Shown here one piece after another: positions 28,401-41,100 of a DNA stretch of 64,000 nucleotides (positions within the stretch are counted from its first letter, which is position 1; every line of letters starts with the position of its first letter). A program made the position numbers and the translations under genes. The DNA lies in the NCBI RefSeq assembly GCF_963576545.1, contig NC_083651.1:17607748-17671747 (forward strand), read 5' to 3'. The notes beneath the pieces are model-generated. The model was given only the letters and a program-made list of their open reading frames with translations. It was not told the DNA's origin and ran no database searches. This DNA comes from Limanda limanda (Eukaryota; Chordata; Actinopteri; Pleuronectiformes; Pleuronectidae).

Positions 28401-31400
28401 GGAGACAGAGTTTATGTGGATGAACTTTACAGCTTCCTGAAGACAAAGTGGTTGACAAACAAATAGTCACGTTGAATTTAGACTTTTTTTTTACAGCTAC
28501 TACTGTATATCAATAATTCCTAAATTGATACAAAACAATTTTTTCTGCTCTGTTAAAAAGCTACAAAATGGGCAAATGACAGTCCATCAGAAACTCATTC
28601 TTTTAACAAATAATCAGGCAGCCACCTGTGGTTATTGTTTATTGAGGGCAGCCTTCCCATAACAGTAAAAATTCCTGATGTTAAACCCCTGAGGGCGGCT
28701 GAAAGAGAAAGACTACAGAAGGGAAGGAATCTCTGCAATGTCTGCTCTCATATTTAACTGTATCACCACAGAGAGTGAATATACAGCCACTTCCGAAAAT
28801 ACAGAAGACAACTACGATTGACAATAATAAAAACAGCAGAAAGTTCTGCGTCAAGAAGGTTATTAGCTTCAACAACATATTCACTGTTCAGTTCAACAAA
28901 AACTAAGCTTTTCAAGCTTCACAAACTAAGTGTTTATGAAGGGCTATTGAGTCCCCCCCCTGCGGAAAATGCAGCATGAAGGGCAAACCTACAAACTCTA
29001 TCATCGTTGTGGTACCACCAATTTCCAGAACCATGTGAAATCCTACAAACACAACAGAGTCCTGTCTCGTAACCAATTTGCTGTTGCCTGACCCCTGAGC
29101 AACAAATCACTGTTTCATGTCAAAACAGCCGAAGAGCTCACAGAAACTGCAGAGACAGCACGTACCAGTCACGGCCACAGCTGAGGCAACAGAGTGCAGT
29201 GCTGAATGGTCTCTCTCTCTCTCTCGCACTCGCTCAACAACTCACCAAAATCAGTTTGTTCACAGGTTTTCTACATTATGAATTGTCCCTTCATCTTTCA
29301 CTTTATCACACAGAAATCCTGGATGCACCTAATCAGAAATTACCATTAGAATAAAAAAAAAATTCTGCAGGTCAGTTATTCATGTTTTCACTCCATGCTG
29401 TGGAAGACCTTGATGATGATCAAAGCATTGTAGTCACACGTTCACTATTTAAATGCACAGAAACGTAACCTCTGAAGGACTTTGGTGCAGATCTAGTTGT
29501 CATAAAAAAAAAGCCACTGGTAAATGAAAAGTTCAAGCGTAACAGTTGCACCAACCATTTGCTTCTCCGTTTCATTTTTAATAGTCAAGGCTTAAGACTG
29601 TATCTTAAAGCATTACTGTCAGCAGAAATGCCATGCAAAGTCATTATTACTCCTGCTGACACTGCTGGGAACTTAAAAGTTAAAACAGAGCAGAAGAGCA
29701 GGCCCCTCCCTTTTCTCTCTGCTTACAGGTCAACAACAGGCCTGCAGGCTCCTGTCCAGCCAGGTGCATGATGGCTTCAGTCTCCATGCATACGGCTAAA
29801 TGAAATGGGAAAGAACCCTGCCAACTGGTGGTGGCTGCCTGTCTTGTTTTTGTGTGTGTGTGGCTTGTGTGTGTTGTTGGGGTTCATAGGAATAAACAGC
29901 TGAAACCGTTGACGGCCTCTGAGGGTGCACTGCCGTGCTTGCTAGTGTGATTAACATTGTGTCACCCCACAACAGACAGACAACTGTCTGGCAGCTGCTT
30001 CGAACAACCCAAGCTCACTGAGCGGGAAGCCCCAGTTGGAGGTCCCTCAGAGGTATTACCCAATCCACGCAGTCACCTTCAGCAATTAAAGCTGAGTCAA
30101 AAGTTCTGTTTGCCTGGGTCACATCCTGAGCTGACTGATGAGACTCCCACAACAGCAGCGACAGTACGCAGCAGTTCACTTAACTCAAGACAGGGAGACA
30201 GATCATGCTCTCCTATGTGAGAACCAGACAGAAAATTGGACGGTTTCACAGACAGAGCACCAAAAATACAGACTTGTCTTCACATGTCCTTCATAGGGCT
30301 TTGGCGTGGCTTAAAAAATACACAGTAAAACACTTAAGAAACCACCAATTATTTGGTCTGAAATAAGATGTTGTCCATTAGTCATTATTAGAGCTAAGAA
30401 TATCAGGCTGGTAAAAAAAGAACCAATAGATTATATGTGACTAATAGCAGCACTGTGGAGTGTCATGGACGAGTCTGCCTGAATACCCCGGCTGCAGGGC
30501 TCAGTGTGTCACATAAAGAAAATACGGGCTGGTGCTGAAAAATCTACGAGTGGGCTTAAATCAAATACTTTGGTTCTGAAGATGAATTCTCTTAGGGCAC
30601 CAAGAGGAGAATCATAGTCACTTTACTCAACTTAAAACATTGTAGTTGAAGAACGTTTATCGCATCCAGGGATAGTGTTTAAAATCTATTCTGCCACCTT
30701 AGATGAAGAAACGAGTTCAGCTGAGAAATTCAAACCAGACACTGTTGTGAATTACTGGGAAGTCAAAGGTGAACCTCGCAGTAAAATCTGAGTGGCCTGT
30801 ATCCGCTACCCTGAAAGCGAACATCAATTAAAACACTGCTTGATTTTTTACAATATCATCATCTTCTTTTGCCTTGGGGCTCAAATCTATTAATTCCACT
30901 GAGGCTTACTTGCAATGCAACCTTTCTCAGAAAATGGTCACATCAAAAGCAACAGGCCAGAGCAAACTAGCAGCCCATTTCCAGTATGGCATGGGCACCA
31001 TAAAAGACGACTTAAAAGGGATTAAATTGGCCAAGTCCAAACAGATCCCTTACAGAGTGAGTCTAGGAGAGGAAAGCGAGGAGGAGGAGGAGGAAGGATG
31101 TAGGAGGAGCGCAAGATGGAGAGACTAAATTAGCAAACTGTGAGTTTTTGCGGTCTTGGCAATGGGGAGATCCCAAGGGAGACCTAATGACTGTGGTGGT
31201 ATCTGGCATGGGGGCCAAGTTTCCTTGACTGCTTTAAAGTTTCCTCCAGTCCATATCCACCATGTCATGAGCAACATATGCTGAGCTATCTTGCAATTAT
31301 ACCATTATCAAGGTCCCTCCTCCCACTGATTACCACTATAGCATGTCGAGCAGATTTTACAGGAACTGTGTCCTTCTGGTCCCTCTGAAGGAAGGACAGT

Positions 31401-31670
31401 CTGCACAGTCTGCTCCTGTATAAAAACAAATAGGACGATGAAAAACAACAGGGGTGACCTCTGGGAGAGCCAAGCTGGAAAACGGCAAAAAAAATAAGAG
31501 CACATTTTTAAAGTGCACTTTGCTATGTAAATCTATTTGGAGTTATGGACGTATGAGAAATTAAAATGAATGCTTGACCAAAATAGAATAAAACAAAAGG
31601 GTTGACAATTTAACACAAAATATCTCTCCAAGAACAAAATATCTCATCTTTCTTAATGTATGTTAAACAA

Positions 31671-32009
31671 AGACTGTAAATAAAGATGGACGACATGTCT
31701 CCACTTCCTCCCACTAACCATCAATGAGGTAAAAATATCCTGAATACAAATACTGCCATCTTGAGCCGAGGACGTAATTTGGAGCAGTTGTTTGTGCAGT
31801 AGAGATCATAGGATGGAACCGCAGTATCCAGGCCTGCCGATGCATGCACTCGACCAATCCTCTTTAAGGAAGTTTGGTCCAAGCCCCATCCACCAACACG
31901 GAGGGGGTAGGGTTTATGACCTATACTGCTGCAAGCCACCAAGCGGGACGATCAGGACGCTTTAGCTTCACTTTTCGGAAGCTGGAATGTCGCCAATCTT
32001 TATAGTCTA
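31671..32009 (+). mobile_element. Near-complete MITE-like element with terminal inverted repeats, about 340 bp
   Basis: The left end reads AGACTGTAAATAAAGATGGA followed by CGACAT. The right end reads ATGTCGCCAATCTTTATAGT followed by CTATG. Reverse-complemented, the right end gives CATAGACTATAAAGATTGGC and then GACAT, an imperfect inverted repeat of about 25 bases. The interior has no long open frame, as expected for a non-autonomous DNA element. I recall this family as common in percomorph fish. No target duplication was established. Confidence 0.75.
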
Positions 32010-32929
32010 TGATATAAAAAAGCAAGCACTTCCCCAATGCTAAAACAATCTCAACCACAACACTGACACTGTGTCAACCAAATTATTCTCTTACCAGTTG
32101 ATTCCAATTTGAATATTTTAAGACAAACAGAAACACAAACAATATAGTGGATGACAAAACTCCAACCACACCAGACTTTAAATTTAACACATACAACATT
32201 TCCAAACCGCCTGGGATCAAAATGAAATCTTTATTCAATCCGTGCAGAGGACGCAGTGAATATTTATGTGCAATATGTTACTATCTTGTCCCGGAGACCA
32301 TTAACCATACTGCAGTGTGCCCAATTTGATTAACACAGCCTTTCCCATCAGGGCTCCTGTGATGCTAACTCTATTTCGGCTGCCAGGAAGGACCTGAATT
32401 CCCAAACAGGTCCTCTTCAAGGACAACAGGGACATACACAGGGTGGTAAAATATTTAAACCAACTCCCTTCCAATGAAAGTTAAAATTTGAAATGATAAT
32501 ACTTAATTGATTAAAACTTATCCCAGATCACATAAGAAGCTCAATTAAGATAATTTAGGAAATAACTTTAATTTAATACATGCCATTACAGGACATTAGC
32601 CATTTTAGTTTGAGTCTGACCTTCATAAAAAAGCCTGAAAATAAAAAGTATGCAGTAAATATATCTGTCCTACGCAGGGGCAACAGTGCGACAAAGTGAC
32701 CACTGGGAGCTGTTGTTTCTCTGTGACCTCTCATCTGTCTTAAGAGCTCTTAACAACGGAGAGGAGTGGTCAGATTTTATTGTCCCAGCATGAGAAAAAG
32801 GGGAGAGAGCTGCTTTGGCTTGATGGATGGGTTCCAACTGGGAGAGTGAGGCTGGGATAAAGGAGCTGGGTCCCGCCATAAAACTCTGCTGCTCCCATGC
32901 ACGTACACAGAGCCTCCTGTTGTCAAGAG

Positions 32930-33000
32930 AATATGTGTGTGGGTGAGGGTGTGAGGGCGTGTGTTGTGTGTGTTTGTTTGTGCGTGTGTGTGTGCGGAAA
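32930..33000. repeat. GT-rich stretch
   Basis: Imperfect GT repeats with GGGT and GCGT interruptions; low-complexity sequence. Confidence 0.7.
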
Positions 33001-33998
33001 CTGGGAAGCTGCGTTATCAGCATGATTCATGCATGCAGACAGGTTGCAACAACTTAATAGCACCTGACAGAAAACAATACATAAAAGTCTTCAATGATAA
33101 CTTCCCTCTTTGCACGGTACTGGAGAACAGTGGGGGTGACTGTTGTGTAAAGCAGAGCCAGACTCTTCCCCTCTTTAATCTTCACATTTGACTGTTGAGT
33201 GAAGTGATCACGTCAGACAAAGACGTGTAAGCGCTGTACCGCCTGCTAGAGGCAGTCCTCAGGTGGTAAAAGCAAGTCGAGGCTGGTAGATGCAGTCTAA
33301 GCATAAATGGTCAATCTGCTATGCCAAGAAAGAGCATTGGGGGAGAGCATTGTACGAAAAAGAGACGAGTTAACCGGGTATTACTGACAGTGACTCATGT
33401 TTAGTCATGTTGGATAATAAAGATATATGAAGGAAAAGAAAACATCTGTTCTGACACAATGCCAACGCTTCCATACGGAAGGTATCCTGCTTTGAACTGA
33501 GGTTTGCAGATATAATAATGGTTTCATGAATTTTAAATGAGTGACAGATACAGTGGGTTGGTGCTGGAGTGTATCCATGGTGTACACAGTGTAATTGTCT
33601 CCACTTCGTCAAACCGCTAGCAGTACTGCAAGAGCCTGTTGCATTATGGGACCTGCGGTCATACCCAACAGGTTTGTAAACCTTCATGCTTCCATAAATG
33701 GGTAGAAAAGCTACGCATTTGTATTATGGTGATCACACTAACATAACATAATGACATAATTTATAAACCAAGCATGCAAGGATTTTTTTTACCAGGACAA
33801 AGAATGAAATAATGTGCATGCTCTTCATCTTTTGCTAAATATGGCTGATATGTATGTCGTCCACTGCCTGTAGTGATGCAGCACTGTTGCCAAGGACACA
33901 CTAAGGATTATTTTGACTTCTTCAGCCTTCTTTTCAGAAGAAGTTTGTGTCTAAGCCTTGAGATACTGATATGATACGATATGTGATATTCCACATAC

Positions 33999-34059
33999 CT
34001 GAATCCTTCTTGCTCCCCTTGCCTCCATCTCGGTTCTTCTTCAGCACCGACTTGAACAT
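33999..34059 (-). CDS. First coding exon (initiator ATG) of the unnamed gene
   Basis: On the minus strand an ATG at 34,059 opens a 61-base coding segment, MFKSVLKKNRDGGKGSKKDS plus one base. It ends at a strong GTATGT donor in phase 1. An acceptor with a T-rich tract (TTTTTGGTCCAG) lies about 33 bases upstream of the ATG, so the exon probably spans 33,999-34,092, with 5' UTR in the first 33 bases. The N-terminus is strongly basic and has no signal peptide. The phase matches the exon at 15.3 kb. I chose this ATG because it is the first in frame in the exon and gives the uninterrupted joined frame. The gene's identity is unknown to me. Confidence 0.75.
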
Positions 34060-34092
34060 GGCAAGATTCCTGGAATCCTATCTGTAGAGCTT
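34060..34092 (-). other. 5' UTR part of exon 2 of the unnamed gene
   Basis: These bases lie between the best acceptor (GGTCCAG) and the ATG. A second possible acceptor (CTCTACAG) lies 9 bases further in, so the exact edge is uncertain. Confidence 0.5.
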
Positions 34093-37000
34093 CTGGACCA
34101 AAAACAAAACATAACAAAATTTTTGATTACTTACAAAAAGAAAACAAACATATCCTAGTGAAAAAGAGGAGTCATGCACGTAGAAGAAACCAACGAACGT
34201 GTCAATAAGTTTGAAGTGAGCTGTAACCGGAGTCTGTGTGATGTACTGAAAAGCATGTGATCTCCGCAGCAGAGATAATACGTCTCTTCCTGCCTCCGAC
34301 TGCTTCATCCGGCTTCACCCACTCCCGTCTGAATAATGCGGACGATTTGATGCTGGTGTGAATTTGACTGTGCACAAAACCTCATGCTGTGTTGTGCATG
34401 TGTGAAAGGCAGACTGCTGGTAAATTCCTTTGCCAGTTCTCCAGGTTCTACACACAGGTTATGTCTGAAAACGGCCTAAGACATGCAGGTCTTGCTTTAC
34501 ACAATACTTACAAAACGGTACAAAATGTGTCCTTGAAACCCTAACATAGTAATGGCAAAACAGAGTTCTGCTTAGCTGGCACCCGCCTGGGAGTTTTCCC
34601 ACAGCACTCCCAATCCTGCAGGTCATCAGTGGAGGGGCACATGGAAAGAATGCTCTAATATTTAAACAGAAAAGGACAAGTTCTGCTATCTTGTTATGCA
34701 GGAAAACACTGTTCGAATGCCCTGAATTCCACACGTAATTGATGCTATGTGGCTGAACTTGGGGTGTTTGCAATTGCTTTCCAAGCTTGTTCCCAAGCTA
34801 GTGTGCATTTTGAGTACTTTCCTGGATGTGCTTGTTTTCTTTGGGATTATTTATAGACTTATGTAGCCGGACAACGTAAACCAAACTGAACTGCACACAA
34901 CACAAGCCAGAACAGTTAATTGTGGTTACCAACCCCGTGAACACAATATAGACTGCTTTAGTGCACCCTTCTATATTAATAGCAGCAGAGCAATCTTTCC
35001 AAAGAGGAGAAAAGAAGGTTTCAACCAAATAAGGCTATGCCTTCTGCAAACAAAACACAGAGTCCTTGTACTGAGTCCTTAACCCCAGAGAGCGGGCTTT
35101 AAATATCTAGGTCCTCTTACTGCTGCAGAGAGAGGCTATCGATCCGCCCCTTTTCATCCTTGATGGTGTCACATGAAACACTGTGAAGCAAAGCTCTCAC
35201 TGAATCAGTTTTGAAGGTGGAGGAGGTGTCTGGGGTAAATTACTGATGATCTTCTGCATCTCACCTCAACCTTGACTGCTTTTCATGAACCAAACTCTAA
35301 ATTATCAGTGATAGTTCCAAGGTAAGAGAAAGATCAGTCTATTCACTTTCACTCTGCTAATTTTTGAAAATGTCTGCTTCAGTACAAAACATTTTTCTGC
35401 ACTCATTCACTCATTCTTGTTCATCTTTATGGATGACAATTCTTAGTGACTGATCCCGTTTCAACCCTCTCCATCACATGAAGTAGAAGATCAAGATAAC
35501 AAGTGTCTCATTAACATTCCCTTAGAATTGAACAATTAAGTTAGGGATACAGACCTCAGTTATAATATCAGGTTTTATACCTTACATTATATAAATGCCA
35601 TTATCACAACATAATTACCCCCAGATAAGGCAACATGAATAGATTAAATATAAACATATTGTGTCAATTAACCAATTCATGGCAGTCATGACGGTGAGCA
35701 CAGCAACTTGGCACAGCGTATTCTCACAGTAAACCAGTACAACTCTGATGTCATTCTCTAGTGATGCTAATGAGTCACAGTGAGGTGAGATATGTCTACA
35801 AATTCCACAAATTAAAAGGCAAACACAACAAGTACAACAACTACATTTAGTACCATAAAAAGCAGTTTCTGATGACACCAATAGATAATTAATAGGCAAC
35901 TAAACTAAAATATATGATAATGCTAATAACATGAACTTACAATCTGAATCCTCACCCCAACCCTAAGGCTGAGGTTGTACTTGCACAGAATTAAGCTTTT
36001 AGCTAAATGCAATTGTCAACATACAGCTGCACTGTAGCATGGTTAAAATGCATTTTTAGGTAAAATATATACATGAACGCACATATTTTCTACTTTTTTC
36101 ATGTAAAATAAAGTTTTCCTATCCCGCACATATCGGCATACATAAACAGCAATATCGAAAGGCACTTATCATATCAGCTTGAGTATATTATTATATTATT
36201 ATGATAATAAATGGCCTGACAGCAGAGTAAAGAGCGCACGAGATGTAGTATAAAACAGACCTGTCTTTATCTATGTGGTGCTGCAGTATAGTATGATAGA
36301 GCACGGTGCATTAGCCTGGGGCTCACTGCTGTGTGGGAGCTGCCGGCTCATCTCCACAGCAACAATAAACATCACCCATGTTAACCCGTAGGAAATGAAA
36401 ACCGCCCTCTTTAAACTCCAAAAGCCAACATGACAAATTCCTTCCACCACCCCTCCCCCGTCACAGCCACCAGCCACACTCACACACATACACAGTTCAT
36501 TCCCACTGATAATGAGACACCACCTATTTAACCATCGTCTACAGTACTGTACTTTTTAGCTTGAGATAAGTTTCCATCAGCCTGTTTATCCCCAGGAGAG
36601 GAATTAAGCTCTGAACTATACTTAAATAAAAGTCTGACATGTCTAATCTGACTAATACTAATCTTTAATCAATAATTAATAGCATATATTTTAAACACTG
36701 TGCTACATAGTGTACTAGTGAGAAATGTCTCCCTGTATGAGGCACAGGCATATTCTGAACAGACAACAATGATACTTGAACCCAAAAGCCAGAAATGAAG
36801 CTGATATTATTATTGTCCTAACTCTGATTTCTGGTAGGGGTACAACAATGTTTTCTTCAGATGTGTGTCAGGTATATAGTAGAAGATCAATCAATCACAA
36901 ATCAATTAATCACAATTTTTTTTTTATAAATCATAGGTAATCTATTCTAGTCACTACAAATGTTTCACTCAACAGATGCTCATATCAGATCTGGGTAATT

Positions 37001-38016
37001 TTAGGAAATCTCTTAATGATATCCCTAACTCTACAAACATAAATTAAAATTTTACCACTAACTTACTCAAATCCAACTTAAATTATACTTATTATCAGTT
37101 AAAACTACTTGAACACAAAGAAACGCTCAATACAGTACTGTAGTACTGAGTAACTTCTTTAAGTCTATTATATTCAACAGGCATAACAGGTTGTATAATA
37201 AGCTGTTTCATTGGAATTAGATGTTAGAATTCCAGAGAAAACTGTGAAAATCAGTGTGAAATCAAGTGTGGAACCTACTTTAACAAAGATACCACCGTCA
37301 ACTTCAAATGCAGCGAAGCTTAAGCTGTGGGGGAAATATAACTGTGACCTCTTGTCAGAGAGGAGTCATGGATTGCATGGAATGCAGCAAGTCAAGCACC
37401 AAGATTCCTCTGGCCTTAAAAGCCAGGTCTATCCCACTGCATGTTTCATATTTGCCTCAATCCATGACCCCTTAAAAGGGGCCCTTTAAAAATAACAAGA
37501 GAACAGTGAAAGTCCCACAGCGGCTTACAGGTTTCTGTGGATGACAGGACAAAATAAACCCTCAATATTCATTTGAAGAGATCGACAGCCAAAAGTCATG
37601 AAAAGGCTTCAAAAGGATAGCAAACAATAACACTGCATGGACAGATTCACACAAAATCTGGTGAGGATATTACTTGTGAGGTTATCTCCAGATGATCAGT
37701 ATTTGGAGTTGATTGGTCAAAGGTCAAGGACAACAGCAATATAGTCCCAAAAGCAGATTTTTCAAGTAACTCCACAGATATTACGATTAGAGAGACAAAG
37801 TAAAGCTGACATTGGTCAGTAAATCATTCCTCATCATATTGTATGTTATGATAAATGACGTCATGAAGTGATGTCAATAAGTTGGACAAATAATGATGAT
37901 CATATGGTAGAATGACATCATAATGACATCACCATGAAGTCAAAGAATGACTTCATACAGTGTTATAACCTTTGCAACCGAAAACATGAAAGACAAAACC
38001 AACAGCTTGTTCAATT

Positions 38017-38195
38017 AAATTCAATTGTACTGTATTTGTATCGCGTTAAATCACAACATACATTATCTCAAGGCACGTTACGTAGTAAGGTGGAGACATT
38101 ACAATATTATAAAGAAACCCAATGGTTCCCACAATGAGTAAGCACTTGGCAACTATGGAGAGAAAAACTCCCCTCCACTCGACAGATTAACCTAT
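38017..38195 (+). mobile_element. Diverged SINE-like fish repeat
   Basis: Sequential words AAATTCAATTGTACTGTATT, AAATCACAACATACATTATC, TCAAGGCACGTTACGTAGTA, CCCACAATGAGTAAGCACTT and GAGAAAAACTCCC match in order a very common teleost dispersed repeat as I remember it. It has no coding capacity. Confidence 0.7.
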
Positions 38196-41100
38196 CACTC
38201 ATCATGGTATGAATGACATCATGATGACATCATAATGAAATCATCATCGCCCCCTCCAATTCTTTAAATTTAGTTTGGGCAAATAACGTGCCAATTTTCA
38301 GCCATTCATGCTGTATGTCAGCTGGTTGACCTTCACATGGGCAGCCTGATACCTGTGAGCAGCTCGAACCACTCCAATCTAAAGGCACAATGTAGAGGCA
38401 GTTAACTTTCTGAGAAGAGATAATGGAACCCAGAGTGGTTAAAAGGTGCCTCAGGCTATCAACATGTCTGTTTTCCAGGTCACCACTTCATTGATAGAGT
38501 TCAAATCAGTGCAGGTGGGGGAGTCACCTCCACAATACGGACGTGACATGTGGTTAATGGAGCTTCCTTGCTATACCACAGACATCTGAGAAGACAGCTA
38601 TATATAGAACGGAAACGGCATTGTTTGCACCAGTCGCCTCTGGCAGGTAAGCATTTTACATGCCGTGGCAGTTAGAGGCTGCTTTGTCCTCTGTGAGGTA
38701 GCAGACAATAGAGAGAGCAGCCTGAAACTCAGAATATCTTCACCTCTCTTCCAGGGCGGCTGCAAAACAGCAATTTTCCAGCTTGTGCCTTCATCTATTT
38801 CCTGCTGGAACGCCCTGCCAGCTCTCTTCATCAACTGATTCTACATGAATGATCACTCTCGGATTTCCAAACTGTTGTCATAGCGACATGGAAATTCGCA
38901 CCATGGGCTGACCTTCAAGCCCGTTCATTACCCAGTGCCTGAAAGTAATCAGATATTTTTAAATATTCCTGTGAACTCCATAATTATCTGTTCCTTTTGT
39001 TGTCCGTGTGCTGAGTGCAGGAAACAGGCCTGGACGGTGAGTTCAAGAGCTGCATAAACAATGGGAAGTTTGCTAACAAACCAGTGAAGGAGGAAGTGTA
39101 GGGAGTCTGTACGGAGGACAGCACAGTCTCTGTGTCGGCCATTGTTGGCAAAGGTCGTTATTCACAATAGCATGAGTGGACAACAAAAGAACAGACATTT
39201 TTATGTAACGCGTCTACCGGTTTGACTCGAGTGCTTCCCCCTCAACCTTAGAGCCCTGGAGAAGCACGCCTTCCTCTTATACAGAGCAAAAAGGGAAATG
39301 TCTTGGAACGCCAGCAGCTGGCCTTGAGGAGGAAAGACAAAGTCTAACCCGTCAATATAATACTACAGCCAACTTTACAAAGGAGAACCTCTAGGTACGA
39401 TGTTGTCATTGTGCTATCATCTGACATAGAAATCTATCAAAAAAACAGCTTTTTGTCGACGTTAGCAGCCCCAATTCTTTAATATGTATTCAAAACTGTA
39501 GATTAAAAAAGATAAATAAAGGCCGTGTCGAGAGTTCCACTCCTTCAGGAAATCCTTGTATACCAATACCACACCAGGCATCTTGACATGTCACCACAGG
39601 AATAGAACAGGTGTTACTGATAACAGCAACAATGGCTCTGTTCAGTTCAAGTGTCCAAATAAGAACTGGCCGTGTGACAGTGGGCCGGCACGCTCAGTAC
39701 CAGGATCCTGAAACTGGAGCAGTGGAACAGAACTCTATTTACACCTGTGCTGTTCCTGCTGTGACATGTCAAAATGTCTGCTGTGAAAAGTGCCTATTAG
39801 CAGCATGTGTCTGCAATGAATCAGAAGAGGTGGTGGATTTACTGGACAAGTACAAAGGGTTTTTTGTATGATTAAATAAGACAAGCACAAAATCATTGGT
39901 AGTATTGTGTTCTGGGTAAAACAACAGCATCATTACTGCTGCCTACTATTTACTTCATACTACAGCATTAAATATGATGCTATTCTTAAACATTACACTG
40001 TGGTCACGGCAAAAGATTGGAGAAAGAGGATTGAAAATGCCTCCATGCATAGAGCACAGGGAGTCACTGAATGGTTTGATGACTAGAAAATGATTGTGAA
40101 AATGAATTGTATGCTTTAGACTGTGCTGTCACCACATTACATTCAGTTCAGAAATTTCTAGAACTAATACACACTAACGGTACATGTATCTGTATTTGTA
40201 CCAAAACACTTTGGTATGGGCCACTCAATTTGGAATTCCGTGTTTCAACGAGTGCTGTGCAAACACAGCCCCCCCCCCCCGGAGGTATTCAAGCAGTGTC
40301 TAGTTAACAATTCAGACCAAGAGAAAGCGATAACAAACAGTATAGGGGTTTTATCAGCAGTGGGTGTGTGGCCATCCTGTGTGGTTGAGAACACCGATTT
40401 TAAACATGTGCTGAAAGTAACTGAGACCTGTAATCGAGCGTTAACAAATCAATGTTAACATTTTTAAAAGAACAACAAAAAGAAGCTGTTTAATGTTCTT
40501 TATTTTTTATCAAACTGTCACCTAAAAGCCGAGTTATATACAAAGCTGTGATTTTTGTGTGCGGCTACACCTCTAATGCACTCTGAAGCTTTTAGGTCTA
40601 CGGTGGCTCAACACCTAACTAGACACTTGCTTTTAATTTAATTTGATACCTGTCTGTACTTCTTCTGCAAGGATATAAGAAATTCCAAGGGAGTACTTTT
40701 TTTTTAACTAAATGATGAGAAAAGGAGCTACCTTGTGGGAAATCATACCATCCCATCACATACACACGCGGATCCAGTTCTAGCTTGGGGCAAAGCCAGC
40801 TGGTCTGTTATGGAGGAGGACTAGCTGCACGGCTCAGCACGACATTAAAAACGGATAACAAGTCTGATCTCCTCATTAGACTGCCATGGGAAAGGTGCTG
40901 TCATTTTGGAAAGACAGATTTAGCCTTCTGTGGCCACTTGTCCTTGATCATCTCTAATGTGACTGATTAAATCCAGATGCAGGACAAAATGTTGGTGCAG
41001 TTGTGACATTGGTTAAACCTGAGTCTTCATTATCCCACCTGCGTTGCCCTGGAAGTGTCAAGGCATGTTTTAGAGGGGGATCATTGCTCTGAATTCACAG

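Noticed and set aside
39611..39871. Plus-strand open frame with several cysteines
   Set aside because: No signal peptide, spacing pattern or splice evidence; within the expected length of random frames.
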